Part shown: piece after piece, positions 23,940 through 31,756 of the stretch | Numbering within the stretch: position 1 is the first letter of the stretch | Layout: each line of letters opens with the position of its first letter | DNA from: Pseudolactococcus chungangensis CAU 28 = DSM 22330 | GTDB lineage: Bacteria; Bacillota; Bacilli; Lactobacillales; Streptococcaceae | DNA: 40,393 bases | NCBI RefSeq assembly: GCF_002441885.1 | Contig: NZ_JXJT01000021.1 | Location: 1 to 40,393, forward strand | Direction of reading: 5' to 3' | Program-made: the position numbers and the translations under genes | The notes under the pieces: generated by a model | What the model was told of the DNA's origin: nothing | Seen by the model: the letters and a program-made list of their open reading frames with translations, nothing else | Database searches by the model: none

Positions 23940-23969
23940 CAATCAACGATTAAGGGATAAGGATAGGAC

Positions 23970-25076
23970 ATGATAGCGAATTTAAAGAGAATTAGTAGGG
24001 ATAAAACATTTTTAGTGACCTTGGTTTTAGCAATTCTTGCTTTAAGCCTGGGTACTGTTCACCTAAGGGATATTGATTTGAAAACGCTTCTTGCTTTGTT
24101 CAGTCTCATGGTCACAATTGCGGTTTATGCGAAGTTGCACCTGCTCAGATATATCGCAAATATCATCATCGAAAAATGTCAGTCAGTTAGAGCGATTGCC
24201 ATGGTAGTTTTGCTCTTTTCTTTTTTAGGTGCTATGCTGTTTACCAATGATGTGGCGATTTTGACGCTGATTCCTATCGTTTTTAATATCAGAAAGCAGG
24301 TCAAACTGCCGACGATTGGGGTGGTGAGTCTAATGACGGTTTACGCTAATCTTGGCAGTGCTATGACACCTTTTGGTAATCCTCAAAATCTTTATTTAGT
24401 GTCTTATTTTCATCTGGATATCTTGGCTTTTTTGAAGCTGTCGCTACCGATTGGCTTGATCAGTTTGGCAACGCTATTCATCATTTTATTTGGTTTTTCA
24501 AAGGCTAAAATAGCGGCCGTTAAGACACCTCATATTGACGTTAAGTTCAAGCAAGTAGTTGTTTTAGGTGTTACAACATTTGTTGTCCTATTTGGTGTCT
24601 TGTCGGTTATCTCAATTTGGTTTGCTTTGGTTGCTAGTTTAGCCTGTGCTTTCTGGATTAAGGGAGAGATTGTAGCAGAAGTGGACTACGGCATTATTTT
24701 GACCTTTATCAACTTCTTTATCATCGTCGGTGCGGTCAGTCGAATTCCCTCAATTCATGATGTTCTGTCGACTTATATGGCACATAACAGTTCAGTCTTT
24801 GTGACTTCTGTTGGCATGAGTCAAGTTATCAGTAATGTCCCAGCGGCGGTTTTGCTCTCTAAATTTACGACTCGCGTTGGTGCTTTATATATCGGTGTTA
24901 CTGTTGGGGGGCTAGGGACTTTTATTGCCTCTTTGGCTAATCTGCTCGCCTTCAGACAGTATCAGGCATTTTCTCATGATGGCACGGTCAAAAAATTTGT
25001 CCGCCAATTTACCTTGATCAATGTTGTCTATCTGGCAATCTTTTTCGGTATTGGATTTGTTTTAGTGACAATTTAA
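23970..25076 (+). CDS. Ion transporter superfamily permease (SLC13/ArsB-NhaD-like)
   Basis: A 368-residue membrane protein with about ten hydrophobic segments. The family signs are FTNDVAILTLIPIVF, GSAMTPFGNPQNLYL (the N-P helix-break motif), and in the second half QVISNVPAAVLLSKF and GGLGTFIASLANLLAF, the paired re-entrant motifs of citrate/arsenite/Na+ permeases. It is somewhat shorter than the usual ~420 residues but both halves are complete. Substrate unknown; an organic acid or other anion is most likely. The ribosome site is AAGGATAGG. It stands alone between a terminator and the MarR promoter. Confidence 0.75.
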   Translation: MIANLKRISRDKTFLVTLVLAILALSLGTVHLRDIDLKTLLALFSLMVTIAVYAKLHLLRYIANIIIEKCQSVRAIAMVVLLFSFLGAMLFTNDVAILTLIPIVFNIRKQVKLPTIGVVSLMTVYANLGSAMTPFGNPQNLYLVSYFHLDILAFLKLSLPIGLISLATLFIILFGFSKAKIAAVKTPHIDVKFKQVVVLGVTTFVVLFGVLSVISIWFALVASLACAFWIKGEIVAEVDYGIILTFINFFIIVGAVSRIPSIHDVLSTYMAHNSSVFVTSVGMSQVISNVPAAVLLSKFTTRVGALYIGVTVGGLGTFIASLANLLAFRQYQAFSHDGTVKKFVRQFTLINVVYLAIFFGIGFVLVTI

Positions 25077-25094
25077 TTTTTCGAGTTAAATGTC

Positions 25095-25149
25095 TTTACA
25101 AAAAATAAGGCACATGGTAATATTGACTTATCAACTGTTGACCGGTCAA
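25095..25149 (+). promoter_or_regulatory. Promoter and MarR-type operator
   Basis: TTTACA (25095-25100), 17 bases, TAATAT (25118-25123). A perfect palindrome TTGACCGGTCAA (25138-25149) lies just downstream of the predicted start point, with outer TCAACT/AGTTGA blocks. It is a likely autorepression site of the MarR regulator encoded next. Confidence 0.65.
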
Positions 25150-25176
25150 TGATAGTTGAAGAAGGGAGAGAGAATC

Positions 25177-25584
25177 TTGACACTTGTCAATAAAAGTAAG
25201 CTACTCTATCAATTAAAGTTAGCCAATCAGGAATTGGTCAGCCAATTTGAAAAGAGTACTGGTTTTAGTATTACACGATATGAAATGCTCTTATTTCTCA
25301 ATGCGCAGGGACCTTGTTCTCAAACGCAATTACAACATGAGTTGGGAATCGATCGTGCGGCTGTGACTCGTCATCTCAAACGACTACAGGATTTATCCTA
25401 TGTCACACGAAAAAGAAATGATCTCAACAATCGTGAAGTCTATGTTCAGATTACTGATTTTGCTCAAAAAGAACTGGCTAACTGTGAGCAGCACCATGAG
25501 TCCTTGGAAAAGGACCTGTACTTCGGACTTAGTGATGAAGAAGAAGTCCAACTCTTAACCCTCTTAAATAAAATAACTAAATGA
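25177..25584 (+). CDS. MarR-family transcriptional regulator
   Basis: A 135-residue winged-helix repressor. The HTH lies in the middle (LQHELGIDRAAVTRHLKRLQ) and the wing in VTRKRNDLNNREVYVQIT, with the long C-terminal dimerisation helix. A TTG at 25156 is in frame, but the TTG at 25177 has a GGGAGAG ribosome site at good distance and the homology starts there, so 25177 is chosen. It heads a likely operon with a nitroreductase and a DUF1304 protein, which suggests response to electrophiles, quinones or other toxic compounds. Confidence 0.88.
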   Translation: MTLVNKSKLLYQLKLANQELVSQFEKSTGFSITRYEMLLFLNAQGPCSQTQLQHELGIDRAAVTRHLKRLQDLSYVTRKRNDLNNREVYVQITDFAQKELANCEQHHESLEKDLYFGLSDEEEVQLLTLLNKITK

Positions 25585-25602
25585 AAGAAGCTATGTTATA
25601 TA

Positions 25603-26238
25603 ATGACAACTTTAAAAAATAATGATTTCTCAGATATTGCCTACAACAGAAAATCAATCCGTGTTTATGATGAGACGGTTAAAATTTCACATGAAGAAAT
25701 GTTGGAAATGATTGAGGAGGCTACACTTGCACCTTCTTCAGTGAATATGCAACCTTGGCGTTTTGTTATCGTTGAAAGCGATGAAGAAAAAGCTAATTTG
25801 AAACCACTCATCCGTTTCAACACACGTCAAAATGATACATCATCTGCTATGATTTTGATTTTTGGTGATATGCTATGTTATGAATTTGGTGAAGAGATTT
25901 ATGACAAAGCTGTTGCCGAAGGTAAAATGTCACAAGAAGTGCGTGACCAACAAATTGGTGCAATCATTCCTTACTACAAAAACTTCACACGTGAACAAAT
26001 GAACGACGTTGTTAAAATCGACTCTAGTTTGGCTGCTATGCAATTGATGTTGAGCGCGCGTGCACATGGTTATGACACTAATCCAATTGGTGGATTTGAA
26101 GCAGATCAATTAGCAGCAGCATTTGGTTTGGATCCTGAACGTTTTGTACCAGTTATGGTACTTTCTATCGGGAAAGCAGCAGAAGTTGGTTATGATTCAG
26201 TTCGCTTAGCTGCTGATAAATTTACAACATTTAAATAA
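25603..26238 (+). CDS. Nitroreductase-family FMN oxidoreductase
   Basis: A 211-residue NAD(P)H:FMN oxidoreductase of the nitroreductase fold, acting as a dimer on nitro compounds, quinones or similar electrophiles. N-terminal FMN-binding residues are in YNRKSIRVYDE, followed by LAPSSVNMQPWRFVIVE; the GYDTNPIGGFEADQLAAAFG segment binds the other flavin side, and VMVLSIGKAAE is near the end. It lies 18 bases after the MarR gene and 27 before a DUF1304 gene. The physiological substrate is unknown. Confidence 0.9.
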   Translation: MTTLKNNDFSDIAYNRKSIRVYDETVKISHEEMLEMIEEATLAPSSVNMQPWRFVIVESDEEKANLKPLIRFNTRQNDTSSAMILIFGDMLCYEFGEEIYDKAVAEGKMSQEVRDQQIGAIIPYYKNFTREQMNDVVKIDSSLAAMQLMLSARAHGYDTNPIGGFEADQLAAAFGLDPERFVPVMVLSIGKAAEVGYDSVRLAADKFTTFK

Positions 26239-26265
26239 GAACATCATCTAAAAGAGGGAATTAAA

Positions 26266-26631
26266 ATGACTATTTTATCTACTATACTCGCTACTTTGGT
26301 TGCGCTTGAATTCTTTTACATTATGTATATTGAAACAATCGCAACAACTTCAGACGCAACAAGTCGTATTTTCAACATCGCCAAAAATGATTTGAAAAAC
26401 GAGACAATTAATGTTCTCTTGAAAAACCAAGGTGTTTACAACGGTTTAATTGGTTTGGGACTGCTTTACAGTGTCTATCTATCATCAGCATCAGTTGAAA
26501 TAACACGGCTCATCTTGATTTACATCATTCTTGTTGCGCTCTATGGTAGCGTAACTAGCAATAGAAAAATCATTTTGACCCAAGGTGGTCTAGCGATTCT
26601 CGCCTTGATTGCAACATTTTTAAATTTTTAA
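26266..26631 (+). CDS. DUF1304-family membrane protein
   Basis: A 121-residue protein with four hydrophobic segments. The sequence LLKNQGVYNGLIGLGLLYS is the core of DUF1304 proteins, and the acidic residues near the first helix (LEFFYIMYIE) are also typical. Function unknown. It is last in the MarR-nitroreductase operon, with a GAGGG ribosome site and a terminator directly after it, so it probably shares their inducer. Confidence 0.85.
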   Translation: MTILSTILATLVALEFFYIMYIETIATTSDATSRIFNIAKNDLKNETINVLLKNQGVYNGLIGLGLLYSVYLSSASVEITRLILIYIILVALYGSVTSNRKIILTQGGLAILALIATFLNF

Positions 26632-26645
26632 GTAACATCTTTTCT

Positions 26646-26669
26646 AAAAAACACTTAGGTGTTTTTTTT
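26646..26669 (+). terminator. Terminator of the MarR operon
   Basis: AAAAAACAC pairs with GTGTTTTTT around TTAG, followed by T residues. Confidence 0.9.
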
Positions 26670-26770
26670 TGATTTCCCCGATTTCCCCTGAAATATGGTA
26701 GAATATGGAGGAAAAAAGTTGCGTTTACGCAGACAGTCGAATCAAAAATAACTGAGAACATGAGGTGAAA

Positions 26771-27367
26771 ATGGAAAGTATAGAAAAGTATGTCGCATTT
26801 GACTTGGAATTTAATACAGTAGATGATACTGAGCATCTGATTCAAGTATCGGCAGTTCGTTTTGACAATGGTAATGAAACGGCAAATTTCGATGCTTTTG
26901 TTTATTCGGATGTGCCACTTAACTCTTTTGTTGTCGGGTTGACAGGCATTACGCAAGAAAAGGTTTTGACAGCAGATAAGGCAGAAACCGTCTTATCAGA
27001 CTTGAAAACTTTTATTGGGGACTTACCTGTTATCGGCTATAATGCCAATAAATCCGACCTGCCAATACTACTTGCGAATGGTCTCGATTTGACCGACGCT
27101 TATGCCTTAGACGTCTATGAAATTGCTGATAGCATGCGCGACAATAAACTGCATGGGATGAAGAACTTCCAGTTAAAATCTATAGCTGAATTTTTCAATG
27201 TCGTTGAGAGAAATGCGCACAATGCCTTGGCTGATGCTAGAATGACTGCGCGTGTTTACGAGGCCATGAAAGATACACAAGAAGCCGAGAAACTGTTAAG
27301 TAAGCAGAATGAAAAAGAGATTAACGATGACGATAATCCCTTTGCTGGCTTGGCTGGTTTATTTTAA
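26771..27367 (+). CDS. DnaQ-like 3'-5' exonuclease
   Basis: A 198-residue stand-alone DEDDh exonuclease. The first acidic motif is FDLEFN (Asp11, Glu13), the second lies near YNANKSDLPIL, and the third is HNALADARMTARVY with the general-base His and final Asp. It also carries the GLTGITQEKV segment found in PolC/epsilon-type proofreading domains. A GTG at 26765 is in frame but belongs to the GAGGTG ribosome site, so the ATG at 26771 is chosen. It may act in DNA repair or RNA trimming; the target cannot be told from sequence. Confidence 0.85.
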   Translation: MESIEKYVAFDLEFNTVDDTEHLIQVSAVRFDNGNETANFDAFVYSDVPLNSFVVGLTGITQEKVLTADKAETVLSDLKTFIGDLPVIGYNANKSDLPILLANGLDLTDAYALDVYEIADSMRDNKLHGMKNFQLKSIAEFFNVVERNAHNALADARMTARVYEAMKDTQEAEKLLSKQNEKEINDDDNPFAGLAGLF

Positions 27368-27374
27368 AAGTGGC

Positions 27375-27911
27375 TTAAAAATGCCCCACAATCGCAATTA
27401 AGGTGTCCGTAATTTCTTTCGGACTTTCTTTTTTTCCACGCTTAATCCATAATTGGACCATTCCGAAAATAGCATGGGCAGAATAGGTAGTTTGATAATC
27501 TATCCTAATCTGATCCAGCTTTTTTTGCCCTAAATGTGTTGGAATGACTGTTTTTAGTAAGGCTTTTAATTTTTGACGGAGGAAAATATGAATTTCTCGA
27601 GTACCATTTTCAGAAAGTAAAGCGGACAGAACAGATTCTTGATACAGAAAATCAAATATTTCAAATATAGCAGTGGGTACATCGGTACCGTTTTGATCAA
27701 AAATCGTTTCGACTCTAGTGAAAAAGACACTTTGATATTGATCAATCATCTCATACTTATCTTGATAATGCGTGTAAAAGCTAGAGCGACTAATTCCTGC
27801 ACGTTTGACTAATTCTGTTGTTGTAATTTGGTCAAACGTTTTTTCTTTGAGTAAGTCGCTCATTGCCATTTCAATGGATCGACGGGTTTTAGTAATTCGA
27901 ATATCAGTCAT
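27375..27911 (-). CDS. TetR-family transcriptional regulator
   Basis: A 178-residue repressor. The N-terminal HTH runs TKTRRSIEMAMSDLLKEK, then the recognition part TTELVKRAGISRSSFYTHY; the C-terminal half is helical and ligand-specific. The frame extends 22 codons upstream, but the ATG at 27911 begins the conserved DNA-binding domain and has AAAGG before it. The gene diverges from the YhgE/Pip gene and is expected to repress it through the AATACTTG inverted repeat at 27977-28004. It converges with the exonuclease gene with only 7 bases between. Confidence 0.88.
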   Translation of the reverse strand: MTDIRITKTRRSIEMAMSDLLKEKTFDQITTTELVKRAGISRSSFYTHYQDKYEMIDQYQSVFFTRVETIFDQNGTDVPTAIFEIFDFLYQESVLSALLSENGTREIHIFLRQKLKALLKTVIPTHLGQKKLDQIRIDYQTTYSAHAIFGMVQLWIKRGKKESPKEITDTLIAIVGHF

Positions 27912-27976
27912 GATGAAAGCCTTTTCTATAAATTTTTTAAAACAATAATGAACAGAGTGTCTATTTTCTTGTATCA

Positions 27977-28009
27977 AATACTTGATATCTCATCTACAAG
28001 TATTATAAT
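27977..28009 (+). promoter_or_regulatory. Promoter and probable TetR operator of the YhgE/Pip gene
   Basis: TTGATA (27982-27987), 16 bases, TATAAT (28004-28009). AATACTTG (27977-27984) and CAAGTATT (27997-28004) form a perfect inverted repeat covering the -35 and most of the spacer. Confidence 0.65.
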
Positions 28010-28064
28010 AAAAAATATAAATAAAGACAAGGTGTCCAAAAAAACGTCATTAAAGGAGATAGTA

Positions 28065-30476
28065 ATGATCAAAAAAGAATGGCAAGTCATTCTAAAAAAT
28101 AAGTTTCTTATTGTCATTATTGTGGCATTAGCAACAATACCAGCACTTTATAATCTGATATTCCTCAGTTCGATGTGGGATCCGTACGGTAAAATATCCG
28201 ACTTACCTGTTGCTGTAGTCAATGAAGATAAGTCAGCATCGATTAACGGTAAAACAGTTAACTTGGGCGACGACCTAGTCGATGAATTAGGGAAAAGTCG
28301 TGATTTGGCTTATCATTTTGTGAGTCACAAAACTGCACAAAAAGGGCTCAAAGATGATAAGTATTATATGCAAATCACAATTCCTAGTGATTTCTCAAAA
28401 AATGCAGGTAGTCTCGTAAGTAACGATCCGACCAATGCCGTGATTCATTATCAAACATCTGTCGGTCATAACTTTATCGCAAGCAAAATGAGCGAATCTG
28501 CTATGGAAAAGCTAAAAGAAAAAGTTTCCGAAAACATCACCAAAACCTACATGAAAACGATTTTTGAAAATCTGACAACTTTGTCAGATGGTGTAACGAA
28601 GGCTGCAGATGGTAGCGATCAGTTAGTCGATGGTAGTGGTGAATTAAAATCGGGTGCTAACCAAATCGCGACAAACTTAGATAAACTCTCATCATCAAGC
28701 TTAACCTTTAAAGACGGTGCAGAGACCTTGAACGTTGGCCTAGGCCAATATACAGCTGGTGTGACAACGCTCTCTAATGGTGCCAATGATTTATATCAAG
28801 CCGTTACCAAGTACACCAATGGCGCCACTCAAGTTGCTGAAGGCAATAGTAAATTGAATGCGGCATCTGGTCAGTTATCAGCTGGTATTTCCGAATTAGC
28901 AACTAAGACTCAAGAAGTCGATCAGTTGGTAGCGGGAAGTGCAAAATTGAGCCAAGGTTTAAGCCAGCTTTCTGATGGTTTGACCTTGAAAAACGTGTCG
29001 GATATAGAAAAGCTAGAAGGTGGATTAGAGCTTCTAAATCAAAATCTACAAAATTATAAGACAGCAGTTACAGCAGCATCTGTTCCGCCAGAAATAGCGC
29101 AAGATTTGGCTAATATCGCAGCAAGTTTACAAACGATGTCAAATGAAGCGAAAGCCGAACAAGAAGAAAAAATGGCTAAGCTAGTTGCAACGGATGCTTA
29201 TCAAAAAGCGACGGATGCAGAAAAAGCAACACTTACCAGCTTAACAGTACCAAATGCTGTTTCAAGCATCCAAAATATTGAAGGCAATTTGGCTGATTTG
29301 CAACAACAATTGACGACCATGCAAAATAAAAATGCAGCAACAGTTAGTCAGCTTGCAGATAGTAGTCAAGGATTATTGCCAACTGCCAAAGGCGCCTTAG
29401 CGCAATTGGTCACTGGTTTTGCGACTGCTAAAGATAGTGTAGACGGTATCTTTTTACCTGGTGCGCAACAAATTAGCCAAGGAACCGCTCAGCTAAAAAA
29501 TGAATTAACAACTGGCGCAGACCAATTAACATCAGGTGTCTCACAATTTAGCGCAGCAACAGCCCAATTAAACACAGGTGCGCAAACCTTAGTCAGCAAC
29601 AACGCTCAGCTCACAGCTGGTGCTGCTAAACTTGCGACCGGTGCCAACCAATTGAACCAAAATTCAGCTAAATTACGAGAAGGTTCAGGACAGTTAGCAA
29701 ACGGTGCAGGCCAAATTTCAAATGGTGCCACTCAGTTAGCAACAGGTGCTAATACCTTAACGACAGGCATCGGAACGCTCCAAAATGGTGCCAATACATT
29801 AGCAACTGGCCTGGGTGAAGCAAGAACAAAACTCGCTGCGAACCAAACTGGACAAACCAACGCTGAGAAGATTGCAGAGCCACTTAAAGTGACCCACACA
29901 GATAAAGATAACTCGTCCAAAAATGGTGTTGGTATGGCACCATACATGATGTCTGTTGCCTTGTTTGTCGGAGCAGTTGCGACCAACATGATTATTTCAG
30001 GTAGTTTATCAGGTGAAAAGGCTAAAAATCGTCGTGATTACTTATTGGGTCGATTGGCTGTCAATGGCGTAATTGCTGTTGGTGAAGGTGTCCTAGTTTA
30101 TCTTGCGGTTCATGTGCTAGGGCTATCTGCCAATCACGAATTCGCCATGTTTGGTTTCACGATTTTGGTCGCCTTTACCTTTATGTTCATCGTGACCTTC
30201 TTTAATACTTGGTTAGGAAAACCGGGTGCCTTCCTCATGCTGATTTTGCTTTTGTTACAACTAGCAGCCAGTGCAGGCACTTATCCACTTGCCTTGACAA
30301 GTACATTCTTCCAAAAAATTAATCCTTGGATGCCAATGACTTATGCTGTCACAGGGTTCAGAGAAGTGATTTCACTAACAGGACAAATTGGTCAAGAAAC
30401 AGGAATTCTTCTTGTTTTGTCAATGATTTCTCTCGTCCTCCTTGCTCTAGTCGGCAACAAAAAAGCTAAATCATAA
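28065..30476 (+). CDS. YhgE/Pip-family membrane protein
   Basis: An 803-residue protein with one N-terminal helix (~residues 12-32), a large extracellular region and about five C-terminal helices (ABC-2-type, after ~620). The extracellular part ends in consecutive heptads of the type GANQLNQ, GSGQLAN, GAGQISN, GATQLAT, GANTLTT, the X-X-X-Leu-X-X-Gly repeats of this family. Relatives include the lactococcal phage-infection protein Pip and efflux or secretion helpers next to TetR regulators. The frame is open 39 codons earlier, but the ATG at 28065 has AAAGGAGAT before it. The divergent TetR gene probably controls it. Function not established. Confidence 0.88.
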   Translation: MIKKEWQVILKNKFLIVIIVALATIPALYNLIFLSSMWDPYGKISDLPVAVVNEDKSASINGKTVNLGDDLVDELGKSRDLAYHFVSHKTAQKGLKDDKYYMQITIPSDFSKNAGSLVSNDPTNAVIHYQTSVGHNFIASKMSESAMEKLKEKVSENITKTYMKTIFENLTTLSDGVTKAADGSDQLVDGSGELKSGANQIATNLDKLSSSSLTFKDGAETLNVGLGQYTAGVTTLSNGANDLYQAVTKYTNGATQVAEGNSKLNAASGQLSAGISELATKTQEVDQLVAGSAKLSQGLSQLSDGLTLKNVSDIEKLEGGLELLNQNLQNYKTAVTAASVPPEIAQDLANIAASLQTMSNEAKAEQEEKMAKLVATDAYQKATDAEKATLTSLTVPNAVSSIQNIEGNLADLQQQLTTMQNKNAATVSQLADSSQGLLPTAKGALAQLVTGFATAKDSVDGIFLPGAQQISQGTAQLKNELTTGADQLTSGVSQFSAATAQLNTGAQTLVSNNAQLTAGAAKLATGANQLNQNSAKLREGSGQLANGAGQISNGATQLATGANTLTTGIGTLQNGANTLATGLGEARTKLAANQTGQTNAEKIAEPLKVTHTDKDNSSKNGVGMAPYMMSVALFVGAVATNMIISGSLSGEKAKNRRDYLLGRLAVNGVIAVGEGVLVYLAVHVLGLSANHEFAMFGFTILVAFTFMFIVTFFNTWLGKPGAFLMLILLLLQLAASAGTYPLALTSTFFQKINPWMPMTYAVTGFREVISLTGQIGQETGILLVLSMISLVLLALVGNKKAKS

Positions 30477-30494
30477 TCAGATTTAGCTTTTTTT
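30460..30494. terminator. Bidirectional terminator
   Basis: AAAAAGCTAAATC pairs perfectly with GATTTAGCTTTTT around a seven-base loop. It serves both the YhgE/Pip gene (its stop codon is in the loop) and the converging HAD gene. Confidence 0.92.
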
Positions 30495-31305
30495 ATAGTA
30501 GCAGATTTTCAAGAGTTTTGGCGACACCATCTTCATCATTACTGTAAGCAATTTGCTTATCAGCATGTGCAAGAAGTATATTACTAGCATTTTTCATGGC
30601 GTATCCAGTTCCTGCTAGTTTAAGCATTTCAATGTCATTATGTTCATCACCAAAAGCAATTAAGTCTGAGGTGTCTTGATCATTAAGTTTGAGTAAATGC
30701 TTAAGTGCTGATGCTTTGCTGACACCTTTAGGGACGACTTCTAAAATACCATTTTGACCACCCCAGGCGCTGACGTTGACTTGATTGCTAAAATAATCAT
30801 CTATGTGGTTGGCTAACTGTAATTTATCTGTAAAACGTGTCTGGAGTAGGATGGCATTAGGATCATCATCCAGCTTTTCCATCCGCATCTGATGATAAGG
30901 TTCGAAGTTGTTAATACCAAAAAGGCTAGGACTAGCATGTTCAAACGAATTAATGAAGAATTTACGGCGAAATTCTGCGGCTAGGAAATCAAGTTTAAAG
31001 GCTTGTTGCTTTTTAATGAGGTCAAAGACGAGAGATCTATTAATGTGCTTAGACACGGCGTGCTCCCAGTTTTTACCAGGAATGGTGGTCATGGCACCAT
31101 TGAAATTAATCATCGGTGTTTCAAGACTTAAATCATTGTAGATTTGAATCGCCATACGATAGGGGCGACCTGTTGCGATAACAATCTGATGTCCCTCTTT
31201 TCTGACGGATTGGAAGATATTTTTTGTATAGTCTGAGATTGTGATACCATCGGATTGCAAGGTTGTACCATCAAGGTCAATGGCAATTAATTTTTTGTTT
31301 GTCAT
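30493..31305 (-). CDS. Cof-type HAD-family phosphatase
   Basis: A 270-residue haloacid-dehalogenase-fold hydrolase with a type IIB cap. Motif I is DLDGT (nucleophile Asp10, acid Asp12), motif II VIATGRP, motif III in the Lys of GVSKASALKHLL and motif IV GDEHNDIEML. Members dephosphorylate sugar phosphates, FMN or pyridoxal phosphate; the substrate is not predictable. It stands alone on the reverse strand. No good ribosome site precedes the ATG. A possible extended -10 (TGTTATACT on the reverse strand) ends near 31380. Confidence 0.9.
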   Translation of the reverse strand: MTNKKLIAIDLDGTTLQSDGITISDYTKNIFQSVRKEGHQIVIATGRPYRMAIQIYNDLSLETPMINFNGAMTTIPGKNWEHAVSKHINRSLVFDLIKKQQAFKLDFLAAEFRRKFFINSFEHASPSLFGINNFEPYHQMRMEKLDDDPNAILLQTRFTDKLQLANHIDDYFSNQVNVSAWGGQNGILEVVPKGVSKASALKHLLKLNDQDTSDLIAFGDEHNDIEMLKLAGTGYAMKNASNILLAHADKQIAYSNDEDGVAKTLENLLL

Positions 31306-31480
31306 GTGTTGATTTTTGCGTGAGTTAACATGAGGATCAACTCAAGCCTTCCTAGTGTTGATTTTAGTGCTCTTTATCTAGTATAACATTTTTCGGAACG
31401 AACGCTAGTTTTTAGGAATATATGTCAGAATGAAATGTTATATGATTTGATTTAGAAATCAAAACAGTCTTATCTTATAA

Positions 31481-31557
31481 AAATCCGAACATTTAATCAG
31501 TAAAGTCAATTAATTCTGTGCGTTTACCTTGAAAGTCCTGATAGCTTACATTAGAAT
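31481..31557 (+). promoter_or_regulatory. PurR box and promoter of the purine permease
   Basis: AAATCCGAACATT (31481-31493) fits the lactococcal PurBox AWWWCCGAACWWT exactly. TTGAAA (31529-31534), 17 bases, TAGAAT (31552-31557) follows. The box centre is about 77 bases before the predicted start point, the distance known for PurR-activated promoters. Confidence 0.8.
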
Positions 31558-31587
31558 AGGTTAGTATGCTCCATTCACCATAAAACC

Positions 31588-31700
31588 AGAATACTTTTGG
31601 TTATTTTTCATCACTTCGTTGTTAAAAAGTTTTGCCGTATACCTATACGCCTTTGCCTTTTTGCCTAGAAGTGATGAAAAATAGTTCAAAAGTTTGTTCT
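31588..31700 (+). repeat. Long hairpin element D
   Basis: About 113 bases. Outer arms AGAATACTTTTG and CAAAAGTTTGTTCT, middle ATTTTTCATCACTTC with GAAGTGATGAAAAAT (perfect), AAAAAG with CTTTTT, tip CGTATACCTATACG (31636-31649), identical to the tip of element A. It lies between the PurR promoter and the permease start. Confidence 0.8.
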
Positions 31701-31756
31701 TATTTTATAGCAAATTGAGTATATTACTAATTTATTTTTGATGGAAGAAGGATATT

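Larger units (their letters stand above)
31306..31756. other. Divergent intergenic region with PurR box and long hairpin D
   Basis: No ORF. It contains the reverse promoter of the HAD gene near 31380, a PurR box and forward promoter (31481-31557), and hairpin D (31588-31700) in the resulting ~190-base leader of the purine permease. No purine riboswitch was recognised. Confidence 0.6.

Noticed and set aside
27912-27977. 22-codon N-terminal extension of the TetR protein
   Set aside because: It would overlap the operator and promoter of the divergent gene; the conserved domain starts at the ATG at 27911.
27948-28064. 39-codon N-terminal extension of the YhgE/Pip protein
   Set aside because: It would include the promoter itself; the ATG at 28065 has an AAAGGAGAT ribosome site.
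31306-31756. Purine riboswitch before the permease
   Set aside because: The conserved three-way junction with its two loops could not be found; the PurR box explains purine control better.
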